Below, one piece after another: positions 51,196-59,889 of a stretch of 64,000 nucleotides of DNA. The stretch lies in the NCBI GenBank assembly GCA_022446885.1, contig JAKVBU010000017.1, positions 1-64,000 on the forward strand, read 5' to 3'. The notes beneath the pieces are model-generated. The model had not been told where the DNA came from. It did not search any database and saw nothing but the letters and a program-made list of their open reading frames with translations. Every line of letters starts with the position of its first letter. The first letter of the stretch is position 1. This DNA is from Phycisphaerales bacterium (GTDB lineage: Bacteria > Planctomycetota > Phycisphaerae > Phycisphaerales > SM1A02). The position numbers were made by a program, and so were the translations under genes.

Positions 51196-52397
51196 GCGAC
51201 ACCGTCTTGTTGCTGGAGTCTGTCCACGAGGGCGCTGATGAGGTGCTCGCCACCGGCGACCTGATGGTCAAACGCATCAGCGGCGCCATGGATGAGGCCG
51301 CCCTGATCGCCGCACTGGATGGCGTGGCAGTGCTGGGCATTCGGTCAAAGACGCACATCACCGACACAGTTCTTGAAGCGGCCACATCACTCCAGGCAAT
51401 TGGCTGCTTCTGCATCGGCACCAATCAGGTGGACCTCGACGCAGCAGCCCGCCGCGGCATCGCGGTCTTCAACTCGCCTTTCTCAAACACACGAAGCGTG
51501 GCCGAACTCACGCTCGCCGAGATCATCGGCCTGCACCGCCGGATGTGCGATCGATCACGCGAACTACACGAGGGCACTTGGCGCAAGTCGGCTCGAGGCG
51601 CCCACGAGGTGCGCGGCCGCACGCTGGGCATCGTGGGCTATGGGCACATCGGCAGCCAGATTTCAGTGCTGGCAGAGTCTCTGGGCATGCAGGTGATCTA
51701 CCACGACATCGAGCCCAAGATGCCGCTGGGCAATGCGAGAGCTGTTGATTCACTCGATCAAGTGCTTCAGTCTTCCGATGTGGTCACGCTTCACGTTCCA
51801 GCGACCCCCGCGACAGCCAACCTGATCGGGCAGCGCGAACTCGCACTGATGCAACCGCACGCCATGCTCATCAATAATGCACGTGGCAGTGTTGTTGACC
51901 TCGATGCACTGGCCCAGGCACTGCAAGAGGGCCGACTCGGGGGCGCCGCGATCGATGTCTACCCAAGTGAGCCCTCCGCTGGCGAGGCCAGCTTTGAGTG
52001 CCCTCTTGCAGGCCTTCCAAACGTCATTCTTACGCCGCATGTGGGCGGTTCCACGATCGAGGCGCAAGCCATCATCGCTCGGGAGGTCGCCGCAAAGATC
52101 GTCCGATTCCGCACCAGAGGTACGACGATGTCAGCCGTCAACGTGCCCAGTGTGGATCTACCCAGCCGCAATCCCGACCACCTGCGTGTGCTGCACTTTC
52201 ACCGCAACGTGCCCGGTGTGCTCAGCGCACTGCATAGGGTGATCGCAGACACCGGCGCAAACATTCACGCCGAGTACCTGCAGAGCCTCGGTGACATCTC
52301 CTACGTCATTCTTGACATCGACCGAGTGGACACAGCATCGCTCACGCGTGCGATTGAAGGATTGGACGAGACCATCCGCCTGCAACTGCTGTCCTGA
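51192..52397 (+). CDS. serA: D-3-phosphoglycerate dehydrogenase with ACT domain
   Basis: A 401-residue D-isomer-specific 2-hydroxyacid dehydrogenase of the E. coli SerA length and layout. NAD-binding GIVGYGHIGSQISVLAESLG near residue 150; catalytic Arg in NNARGSVVDLDAL, Glu in the DVYPSEP region and His in LTPHVGGSTIEAQ. The C-terminal 70 residues form an ACT domain (NVPGVLSALHRVIADTGANI), the serine-binding feedback site. It oxidises 3-phosphoglycerate in serine synthesis. The frame is open far upstream inside the peptidase gene; the ATG overlapping that gene's stop is the start. The convergent gcvP gene uses glycine derived from serine. Confidence 0.93.
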   Translation: MSDTVLLLESVHEGADEVLATGDLMVKRISGAMDEAALIAALDGVAVLGIRSKTHITDTVLEAATSLQAIGCFCIGTNQVDLDAAARRGIAVFNSPFSNTRSVAELTLAEIIGLHRRMCDRSRELHEGTWRKSARGAHEVRGRTLGIVGYGHIGSQISVLAESLGMQVIYHDIEPKMPLGNARAVDSLDQVLQSSDVVTLHVPATPATANLIGQRELALMQPHAMLINNARGSVVDLDALAQALQEGRLGGAAIDVYPSEPSAGEASFECPLAGLPNVILTPHVGGSTIEAQAIIAREVAAKIVRFRTRGTTMSAVNVPSVDLPSRNPDHLRVLHFHRNVPGVLSALHRVIADTGANIHAEYLQSLGDISYVILDIDRVDTASLTRAIEGLDETIRLQLLS

Positions 52398-52406
52398 GGG
52401 CGTGGC

Positions 52407-55268
52407 TCAGCTCTCTGACCAAGCCTCGGGCGGCGGGCAGGTGCACATCAGGTTGCGATCGCCGTGAGGGTTGTCGATCCGGGCCACCGGGGGCCAGAAT
52501 TTTCGGGTGCGCAGCCACGGCGCCGGCCAAGCCGCCTGCGTACGTGAATAGGGGCGATCCCACTCGTCAGCAGTCACGACCCCCACCGGATGCGGGGCGT
52601 GCTTGAGCACGTTGTCGTCTCGATCGGCCCGGCCTTCCTCGATGTCGCGAATCTCCTCGCGAATCGCGATAAGCGCATCGCAGTATCGATCCATCTCAGC
52701 CTTGGTCTCACTCTCGGTGGGTTCGATCATGAGCGTGCCTGGCACTGGCCAGGACATGGTCGGGGCGTGGAAGCCGAAGTCCATGAGACGCTTGGCCACA
52801 TCGTCGGGCTTGACCCCGGCACTCTTGTCGAAGGCCCGCAGATCGAGAATGAACTCGTGCGCACAGAAGCCGTTCTCGTTGAGGAACACGATGTCGTAAT
52901 GCCCCTCCAGTCGTCGCTTCATGTAGTTGGCCCCGAGAATCGCAACCTCGCTGGCCCGCTGCAGCCCGGGCGCACCCATCGCGGCGATGTACACCCATGG
53001 AATGACGAGAATGCTGGGGCTGCCCCACGGCGCTGCCGACACGGGCTCGATGGCCTGCGCCCCCGCACTTGTGGGCGTCACGACCGGGTGGCTGGGCAGG
53101 AAGGGGGCCAGATGACTGGCAACAGCAATCGGACCCATGCCTGGGCCACCACCACCGTGCGGGATGCAGAACGTCTTGTGCAGATTCAAGTGGCAGACGT
53201 CCGCCCCCAGCTCGCCAGGTCGAGCCAGCCCGACCATGGCATTGAAGTTTGCCCCGTCCAGATACACCTGCCCGCCCGCCTCATGAACGAGGTCACAGAT
53301 CGTTCGGACCGAGTCCTCGAACACGCCATGCGTGCTGGGATAGGTGAGCATGAGCGCACCGATTCGCCCCTCATGTGCCTTGAGCTTGGCCCGCAGGTCA
53401 TCCAGACAGATGTCTCCATCGTCGCATGCCACGGTCACCACACGGAAGCCAGCGGCAATGGCACTTGCCGGGTTCGTACCGTGTGCCGACACCGGAATCA
53501 GACAGACGTCGCGATCTTCTTCGCCGTTTGCAGCGTGCAGGGCACGGATGACCATGAGCCCGGCGTATTCCCCCTGCGAACCAGCATTGGGTTGCAGCGA
53601 GACCCTGTCGAACCCGGTCAGATCGGCAAGCCAGGACTCCAGATCCTCGAACAGCGCCCGATAGCCCGGTGCCTGATCGAGTGGCGCAAATGGGTGCATT
53701 TGGGAAAACCCAGGCCACGACACGCCAACCATCTCGCTGACGGCGTTGAGCTTCATCGTGCACGAGCCCAGAGGGATCATCGAATTCGCCAGTGAGAGGT
53801 CTCGCTCCTGCAGCGACGTGATGTACCGGAGCATCTCCGTTTCACTGCGATGCACACGGAACACCTCATGCGTGAGGTAGTCGCTGGTTCGCTCCAGTGA
53901 GGCTGAGAGTGACGCTGGCTCGATTGCAGCGAGCGTCTCATGCGTCGCCTCCACCCCGAGGACTTCCAGCAGCACCACGAGGTCGTCGTCGGTGGTTGTC
54001 TCATCGAGGGCGATGCCGACAGCGTCGGCGTCTTGGTGGCGACGAAGATTCCAACCGGCCGTGCGGGCCCGATCCATGATTGTGTCCACTTGGCCGGAAC
54101 ACTCGATCCGAAGCGTGTCGAACACCTCGCCAGGGGCGACATCAAGCCCCCCGGCGACAGCGGCTGCCCGCAGCCGCAGGGTGCGCTGATGTACACCTCG
54201 AGCAATCGCCCGTAACCCCTCGGGCCCGTGCCAACAGGCATACATGCCCGACATGATCGCCAGAAGCACCTGCGCCGTGCAGATGTTGCTTGTCGCCCGA
54301 TCGCGCTTGATGTGCTGCTCTCGGGTTTGGATTGCCATTCGCAGTGCCGGCGCACCTGTCGCATCCTTGGAGACACCGATGATCCGCCCAGGAAGCCGCC
54401 GAACGTGCCGCTCCTCGGTTGCGATGAATGCAGCGTGCGGCCCGCCGTAGCCCATGGGTACACCGAATCGCTGCGCCGACCCGACGGCGATCTCAAAGCC
54501 CATCTCACCAGGAGGCGTCACAAGACACAGCGAAAGGAGATCAACGGAAGCGATCGGCACGGCGCCGGCGTCGCGGATCTCCTGTACACGAGCGGTCCAA
54601 TCACGCAGGCGACCGTTGGTGCAGGGCGTTTGAACCAACACACCGAATACGTCTTCGAACCCCTCGTCCCACTCGGCCACATCCACACACTTGAGTTCGA
54701 CACCCAGCGGTGCACAACGACCTCGCAACACGGCGAGCGTCTGGGGGTGCACATGACGATCAACCATGAAGACGGATCTGGCCTGCCGAGTGATGCCCCG
54801 GGCCATTTGCATGGCTTCGGCAACAGCGGTCGCCTCGTCGAGCAGCGATGCGTTCGCAATTGGAAGCGCGGTGAGGTCGCTCACCATGGTCTGGAAATTC
54901 AGAAGAGCCTCAAGCCGGCCCTGCGAGATCTCCGCCTGATATGGGGTGTACTGCGTGTACCAACAGGGGTTCTCAAGAATGTTCCGCTGGATGACCGGTG
55001 GCACGATAGTGTCGTGATAGCCCATGCCGATCGCGCTGCGCAGCACTGTGTTGGCACGAGCTCGTGATCGAAGCCTCGACACGGCGACGTGCTCGGGATC
55101 ACCGGGCCCCACATGCAGAGGCGACTTCGTACGGATTGACTCGGGCATGGCCGATGCAGTCAGTGCCGACAAGTCGGCACATCCAACGGCATCGAGCATC
55201 GACGCGATGCCCTCAGGGGAAGGCCCCACATGTCGTCGGACGAATGGTGAGCACTCGGTAACACACAT
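52407..55268 (-). CDS. gcvP: Glycine dehydrogenase (decarboxylating), P-protein
   Basis: A full-length P-protein of the glycine cleavage system, about 953 residues. It has both halves of the homodimer type: FVRRHVGPSPEGIASMLDAVG and YHDTIVPPVIQRNILENPCW in the first, and SCTMKLNAVSEMVGVSWPGF, LQPNAGSQGEYAGLMVIRAL, SAHGTNPASAIAAGF and the PLP lysine in HLNLHKTFCIPHGGGGPGMG in the second. It decarboxylates glycine and passes the aminomethyl group to the H-protein; gcvT and gcvH are not in the window. The ATG at 55268 follows GAAGAGG; ATGs at 55304, 55316 and 55340 are alternatives. No glycine riboswitch-like structure was seen upstream. Confidence 0.95.
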   Translation of the reverse strand: MCVTECSPFVRRHVGPSPEGIASMLDAVGCADLSALTASAMPESIRTKSPLHVGPGDPEHVAVSRLRSRARANTVLRSAIGMGYHDTIVPPVIQRNILENPCWYTQYTPYQAEISQGRLEALLNFQTMVSDLTALPIANASLLDEATAVAEAMQMARGITRQARSVFMVDRHVHPQTLAVLRGRCAPLGVELKCVDVAEWDEGFEDVFGVLVQTPCTNGRLRDWTARVQEIRDAGAVPIASVDLLSLCLVTPPGEMGFEIAVGSAQRFGVPMGYGGPHAAFIATEERHVRRLPGRIIGVSKDATGAPALRMAIQTREQHIKRDRATSNICTAQVLLAIMSGMYACWHGPEGLRAIARGVHQRTLRLRAAAVAGGLDVAPGEVFDTLRIECSGQVDTIMDRARTAGWNLRRHQDADAVGIALDETTTDDDLVVLLEVLGVEATHETLAAIEPASLSASLERTSDYLTHEVFRVHRSETEMLRYITSLQERDLSLANSMIPLGSCTMKLNAVSEMVGVSWPGFSQMHPFAPLDQAPGYRALFEDLESWLADLTGFDRVSLQPNAGSQGEYAGLMVIRALHAANGEEDRDVCLIPVSAHGTNPASAIAAGFRVVTVACDDGDICLDDLRAKLKAHEGRIGALMLTYPSTHGVFEDSVRTICDLVHEAGGQVYLDGANFNAMVGLARPGELGADVCHLNLHKTFCIPHGGGGPGMGPIAVASHLAPFLPSHPVVTPTSAGAQAIEPVSAAPWGSPSILVIPWVYIAAMGAPGLQRASEVAILGANYMKRRLEGHYDIVFLNENGFCAHEFILDLRAFDKSAGVKPDDVAKRLMDFGFHAPTMSWPVPGTLMIEPTESETKAEMDRYCDALIAIREEIRDIEEGRADRDDNVLKHAPHPVGVVTADEWDRPYSRTQAAWPAPWLRTRKFWPPVARIDNPHGDRNLMCTCPPPEAWSES

Positions 55269-55351
55269 GGCGCTGCCCTCTTCAGTGATGGACTCGGGGT
55301 GCATGGTGGCCGTCATAAGCCCCGTATCGTACCCCTTCATCGGGCTGAAGA

Positions 55352-56101
55352 TCAGTCTCGAGACTGGATCTCGAGCACCTCGCCTTGAAGCAATGGCCGC
55401 AAGGGCGCCAGGGGCACATCGGCCCCGTCAGGCAGATGAATCAGCCTGATCCGCCCCTGCAAATCAAGGGGCAGGGTTGCCAGATCGGCGTATCGCGTGT
55501 GCTTGAACTGCTCCCCGCATTCGTGCACGACCACGTCGGCCTCAGCCAGCCAGTCGATCAACTCGGGTACGAATTCGGTGTCGCCCGACCAAGCCAGCGA
55601 ACAGCCCTCGCGTTCGATTCGCAGCGCCATGCAGGGCAGCGAGTGCACGCCGCGTCGACACTGCACCGAGAGGCCCCCGACGTCGCGAATCTCACCGGGT
55701 TCGATCGGACAGGGTTCGAAATAGTCACTGAGCGTGGATGTCTCTCCAGCGGACTTGGTTGCACCGTCCATGGCGGGGCCGAGCTTCTCCCAGACCCGAT
55801 CCAATACCTCTGGCAGCGCATGCAGGCGAGGCCTACGCGGCGGCTGCCTCAGATACCGGTTGGCGAAGCCGAGCGTCTCCAGACCATCGCTGTGATCACC
55901 ATGCAGATGCGTCAGAAGGATGTCGGCGACATCTGTGGCGTCGACTGCCCAACCTGAGACTTCAGCCGCCTGCCGATACATCGCCATCACCGCGCCAGGA
56001 CAGTCGATGGCTACCAAGCCACGGTCTGAACGGATCAGGCCCGATGACCCGAAATATCGGGCCGTAAAGGCGTCCCCAATTCCGGTGATGAGAACCTCCA
56101 T
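55352..56101 (-). CDS. MBL-fold metal-dependent hydrolase (RNase Z-like)
   Basis: A 249-residue metallo-beta-lactamase-fold protein. Start-to-end order: MEVLITGIGDAFTARYFGSS, the metal site LLTHLHGDHSDGL (HxHxDH), the VHSLPCMALRI segment, an Asp in LAWSGDTEFVPEL and a closing His in RIRLIHLPDG. This is the RNase Z/ElaC-like group, which includes tRNA 3' processing enzymes and other phosphodiesterases or arylsulfatase-like hydrolases. The family's exosite arm is not obvious, so tRNase activity is uncertain. The ATG at 56101 puts the first strand at the N-terminus; upstream codons are atypical. It is 83 bases ahead of gcvP and may be cotranscribed. Confidence 0.83.
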   Translation of the reverse strand: MEVLITGIGDAFTARYFGSSGLIRSDRGLVAIDCPGAVMAMYRQAAEVSGWAVDATDVADILLTHLHGDHSDGLETLGFANRYLRQPPRRPRLHALPEVLDRVWEKLGPAMDGATKSAGETSTLSDYFEPCPIEPGEIRDVGGLSVQCRRGVHSLPCMALRIEREGCSLAWSGDTEFVPELIDWLAEADVVVHECGEQFKHTRYADLATLPLDLQGRIRLIHLPDGADVPLAPLRPLLQGEVLEIQSRD

Positions 56102-56178
56102 GCCCCCATGGTGGCATGGATTGGCTGCCCGTGCCATCTGGGGGCAGTACACTTGCCGATCATGAGGGAATCTCGCTG

Positions 56179-57660
56179 ATGCCACGACGTCTGATTCTCT
56201 GGGTCGCCACACTGCTGAGCGTTGGGGTGATCGCCGCGCCGGCAGCGGGCCAGGGGGCCCAAGAGGCCCTCATCAACCGTCTCGAGCAGGAAATGCTCGA
56301 TGCACAGATTGAGCAGCGCATCGCCGCCCACGAGGGTCAAACCACCTTCGAGCGAATGACGCTGGACTATGGCGCATCTCTCAGATTCGGCATCGCAGGC
56401 ATCCAGGGAGCCGATGGGGCAGACTCCACGCTCTATCAGTACGAGGCCAATGTCTTTGCCAACGCGGTCGTGGACGGTGGGCATCGGATTTTCGGAAACC
56501 TGCGTTTCCTCTACAACCAGTACGACGTCTCCCGCGGGTCCAACGAGACTGGCTTTCTCGTGCCCTACGGCAATAGGTACTGGTACCAGTTCGACCTCAA
56601 GGCCCTCCAGCGCGCCACTGAGGGTGCAGCAGGCGATCTTGACCTCAACATGCGAGCCGGTCGTCAGTTCATCAACTGGAACAGCGGCCTCATCTACAGC
56701 AACGACATCTATGGCATGCGAGTGCGTGGTGGCACTGACCGGTTGTCCTGGGAAGGGCTCATTGGCGTCACCGCCAGCAGCGGGTTCTATGACTTTGACC
56801 CGTCTCGCTCAAATTACGACAGCCAGACCGACCGTGCCCTCTTTGGCATTCGTGGCGGATGGACCTTCGGGCCGGAACTTGAGTTGTTCGTTTCGGGGTT
56901 CTGGCAGCGTGACCACAACGAAAATCGCAACGTCACTGTGACGCTTCCCGTCACCGGCGAGACGGTGACGTTCAATCACAATTTCGACACGAGCTATCTG
57001 TCGGTGGGTGGCAGCGGCGCCATCGGCCCAGAAGTCCTTTGGACGCTGGAATTGGTCCGAGAGACGGGCACACGTCACAGCCGGCATGTGTACGTGCCGG
57101 GGCCACCGTTGCAGGCGGTCAATGAAGACTCCCCCATTGAGGCCTATGCGGGTGTATTCAACCTGTCATGGGCCCCCTCCGGCATTGCCACGCGACCTCG
57201 CATCGACGGCACCTTGGCCTTCGGTACGGGCGATGCTGATCACTTCACCACTTCCGGAGGGCAAGGTGGCAATCATCCCGGCACGACAGACCACAGTTTC
57301 CAGAGCATGGGCTACGTCTACACCGGGTTGGCAGGCGCGCCGAGTCTGACGAATCTGCTGATGCTCCGCGTAGGCGGTTCTGTGGGCATTCCCATCGAAG
57401 CCCGCCGCCCCGATGCGTTGCGAGTGGGCATGGACGTGTTTCTCTTCGGCAAGCAGAAGGTTGACGCACCCGTGTCGCTTCGCTTCTCGAACAACAATCG
57501 CTACCTCGGTACCGAAGTCGATTGGAAGATCGACTGGCGACTGACCAGCGATGTGAGCTTCACACTGCGAGCTGGCCTGTACTGGCCCGGGTCCGACACA
57601 CCGGCGCTGGGCAATCTGACGCGGCACTTCGTCTATGGAGGGTTCACCTATGGCTTCTAG
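56179..57660 (+). CDS. Outer-membrane beta-barrel protein, AlgE-like
   Basis: A 493-residue exported protein: signal peptide cleaved after PAAGQ-like site, a short helical stretch (NRLEQEMLDAQIEQRIAAHE), then amphipathic beta strands with aromatic girdles to the end and a terminal Phe (FVYGGFTYGF), the usual barrel signal. The layout resembles alginate-export (AlgE)-like porins: RAGRQFINWNSGLIYSND, then WEGLIGVTAS and WTFGPELELFVSGFWQRD. It likely forms a pore for an acidic polymer or other solute. The ATG at 56179 follows GAGGGAA. Overlap with the lipoprotein gene downstream places it in the FecR/cyclase operon. Confidence 0.8.
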   Translation: MPRRLILWVATLLSVGVIAAPAAGQGAQEALINRLEQEMLDAQIEQRIAAHEGQTTFERMTLDYGASLRFGIAGIQGADGADSTLYQYEANVFANAVVDGGHRIFGNLRFLYNQYDVSRGSNETGFLVPYGNRYWYQFDLKALQRATEGAAGDLDLNMRAGRQFINWNSGLIYSNDIYGMRVRGGTDRLSWEGLIGVTASSGFYDFDPSRSNYDSQTDRALFGIRGGWTFGPELELFVSGFWQRDHNENRNVTVTLPVTGETVTFNHNFDTSYLSVGGSGAIGPEVLWTLELVRETGTRHSRHVYVPGPPLQAVNEDSPIEAYAGVFNLSWAPSGIATRPRIDGTLAFGTGDADHFTTSGGQGGNHPGTTDHSFQSMGYVYTGLAGAPSLTNLLMLRVGGSVGIPIEARRPDALRVGMDVFLFGKQKVDAPVSLRFSNNNRYLGTEVDWKIDWRLTSDVSFTLRAGLYWPGSDTPALGNLTRHFVYGGFTYGF

Positions 57661-58363
57661 GTTGAGCTGGGTGAGCTTGTGGGTCCTAGCGGCGCTATTG
57701 GCCGGTGGCTGCGCCATGGAACGCACGTCGCTCACAAACACGGCCGTCGACCAGTTTCCCGACGCTGATGCCACGCTCGACTACTGGGATGCGTTGGAGT
57801 CCCAGAGCGTGACCACCAACAACGATGCCTTGCACGGGCTGATTCTGTTCAATGACGGCGACGAGGGCATTCAGGATGACTGGGAAGCCCGTCTGGCACG
57901 AGCGAAGTCGCTGGGTTGGGTGCCAGAGAATGCCCAGCTAGACCCCTCTGAATCGGCCCAAGTGGGCATGATGGCCGTGGCCGGATGTCACATTCTGGAC
58001 ATTCAGGGCGGGCTCTCCATGGCCCTGTGGGGCCGAACACCTCGATTTTCTACCAAAGAACTGGTTCACATCGCGGTACTACCGGGCATAGGCGAACATG
58101 AGGCCCTGTCCGGGGCCGAATTCATCGCGTACATCGATGCCTTGGAACAGCGCCAACGCATCGATGCGGCCTGGAAACGCAAATTGTCCGCCCAGGCCGG
58201 CCCAATTGAGCCGTTCAATGCAGGTGCGTCCACCCAATCGGACCAGCCTGAACAGCCCGACGAGGCTCAGCAGGCAGCCCCCGATGCCCCGGACACAACG
58301 GCCGACACCCCGCCGGAGGCACCAGCCTCTGCGGGTGAATCAGCTCAGGAGGACGACGAATGA
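57650..58363 (+). CDS. Lipoprotein with acidic Pro-rich tail
   Basis: A 237-residue lipoprotein (Cys21 in LLAGGC). The middle is an unassigned globular domain (WDALESQSVTTNNDALHGLI, AQVGMMAVAGCHILDIQGG, FSTKELVHIAVLPGIGEHE) and the C-terminal 45 residues are low complexity, rich in Pro, Ala, Gln, Asp and Glu. The ATG at 57650 is chosen because GGAGGG lies directly upstream inside the preceding gene. It overlaps both neighbours, so barrel, lipoprotein and FecR protein are coexpressed. Function unknown; a plug or adaptor for the barrel is conceivable. Confidence 0.75.
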   Translation: MASRLSWVSLWVLAALLAGGCAMERTSLTNTAVDQFPDADATLDYWDALESQSVTTNNDALHGLILFNDGDEGIQDDWEARLARAKSLGWVPENAQLDPSESAQVGMMAVAGCHILDIQGGLSMALWGRTPRFSTKELVHIAVLPGIGEHEALSGAEFIAYIDALEQRQRIDAAWKRKLSAQAGPIEPFNAGASTQSDQPEQPDEAQQAAPDAPDTTADTPPEAPASAGESAQEDDE

Positions 58364-59856
58364 TCGCCCACTTGTCCACGCCAGTCCGACATCTCACCGC
58401 ATTGGTGTTGTCTGCCTTGTTGTCTTCGCCGGCCCTTGCTCAAGATGGCCCCGTCACCACGGATACGCCCGACGCACCGGTTGATCCGGTTCAGCCCGGC
58501 GAAGAGATGACCGCCCAGGAACGGCTCAATGAGCTGGCGCTTCGTGCCGCGGAGGCCGTTGCCCCGCTACCCGAGGGCGAAGTCAAGCAACTGAAGACAA
58601 TCGTCATGGGCGTCGAGGGCAAGTGTCAGTGGCGCAAGAAAGACGCCAAAGCCTGGACAGATGCCAAAGTGGATCAGGCCCTCTCAGCAGGCACCCAGAT
58701 CCGAACAGGACGCAAGTCAAAGCTCGTACTTCGAGTCGGCCTCAACGCCACGGTGCTGGTTGACTCTCTTGCCCGCGTCACGCTTCCCACCGTCGTTCAG
58801 GAAGGCGGAAAGCTCAAGACCATGGTGCAGGTCAAGCGAGGCCGCGCCGATGTCAAGGTCGGCCATGTTGGTCTGACAAACGACTTTTCCGTACTGACGC
58901 CCAGCGGCGCGCTTGCCGTCAAGGGCACCGAGTTCGCGGTAGCGCACAGCGCCCTCAAAGGCACACAAATTGTCTCCGCCCGTACCAACACCATCCGTGC
59001 CATTGAAGTGAACTACTTCGGCTCGAAAGTGACGCAGTACCTCTCGGCATCATCCGTCTCGACTCAAAAGACGCCCAACCCGGCGACGGTCGCAGCATTC
59101 GCTGCCAATGGCCCTCCGCCACTCATGGCCTCCGCCGCCCTCGACCGCCAGGACGCCCCCTCGGCAGCCGCACAGGCAGTCAGCGGTACGGATCCAGTGC
59201 AGGGCCAAACCCGCCAGCAGGTGGCCGCCCAGCATCAGGCGGGCGAAGAAGATGAACTGCCTGCCGATTACCCCCTCAGTCTCGAGGGCTGGGAGCCATA
59301 TCTGGTGCACCAAGTGCCACAGGATGATCTGGGGCATCTTGCCGCCGCCATCTACTTCGACATGAAGTTGCAGCACCTGCCCCCCGAGGTCGATCCCTAC
59401 ATGGCCCCGACTCGACGGGTTGTATCTACCTTTGAGAACAACCTCTTTGAGCGCACCAATTGGTTCGACCACCAACGTGACCTACAGGGGTATTACAACG
59501 ACGACACCGGACAACTCGACGTGCCTTGGGGCGCACCGCTCCCCGACCCGGCAGTTTCGGTGCTTGGCGGGCAGTATCAAGCCATCATCGACTATGGCGA
59601 CATGGTGTCCCAGCAACAGGATGGTGACCAATCTCAGAATTCTCAGCACGCCAAGACGGTGCTCTCGCTCATCAATGAATTCTGTGAGTACAACTTCACG
59701 GCTGATGCCGCCAACGTGGTCAAGTGCCGTGAGGCATTCGCCCACGCACTCAACAAGGAGTTGTACAACCACTACGGTCCGACACAGTACGGCTACCAGT
59801 TGAGCCAACTCGAAGATCTTGTCGGCCCCGACGGCGGGTGCCCCGACTGCCCCTGA
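58360..59856 (+). CDS. FecR-domain periplasmic protein
   Basis: A 498-residue exported protein. Signal peptide ends SSPALAQ. Residues about 75-220 are a FecR domain: GKCQWRKKDAKAWTDAKVDQ, LSAGTQIRTGRKSKLVLRVG, VQVKRGRADVKVGH and TPSGALAVKGTEFAVAHSA. Stand-alone FecR domains often pair with CHASE2-cyclase genes, and one follows 33 bases downstream. The C-terminal half (residues 250-498) has no recognised domain, is rich in Asp, Gln and Tyr, and ends CPDCP. The ATG overlaps the lipoprotein stop. A role in sensing or binding a periplasmic ligand is inferred. Confidence 0.82.
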   Translation: MIAHLSTPVRHLTALVLSALLSSPALAQDGPVTTDTPDAPVDPVQPGEEMTAQERLNELALRAAEAVAPLPEGEVKQLKTIVMGVEGKCQWRKKDAKAWTDAKVDQALSAGTQIRTGRKSKLVLRVGLNATVLVDSLARVTLPTVVQEGGKLKTMVQVKRGRADVKVGHVGLTNDFSVLTPSGALAVKGTEFAVAHSALKGTQIVSARTNTIRAIEVNYFGSKVTQYLSASSVSTQKTPNPATVAAFAANGPPPLMASAALDRQDAPSAAAQAVSGTDPVQGQTRQQVAAQHQAGEEDELPADYPLSLEGWEPYLVHQVPQDDLGHLAAAIYFDMKLQHLPPEVDPYMAPTRRVVSTFENNLFERTNWFDHQRDLQGYYNDDTGQLDVPWGAPLPDPAVSVLGGQYQAIIDYGDMVSQQQDGDQSQNSQHAKTVLSLINEFCEYNFTADAANVVKCREAFAHALNKELYNHYGPTQYGYQLSQLEDLVGPDGGCPDCP

Positions 59857-59889
59857 CGCGAACCCCCTGAAGGCCGTATCCTCGCCACT

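Noticed and set aside
55269-55351. Glycine riboswitch ahead of gcvP
   Set aside because: The gap and 5' codons are too short and lack paired aptamer-like stems.
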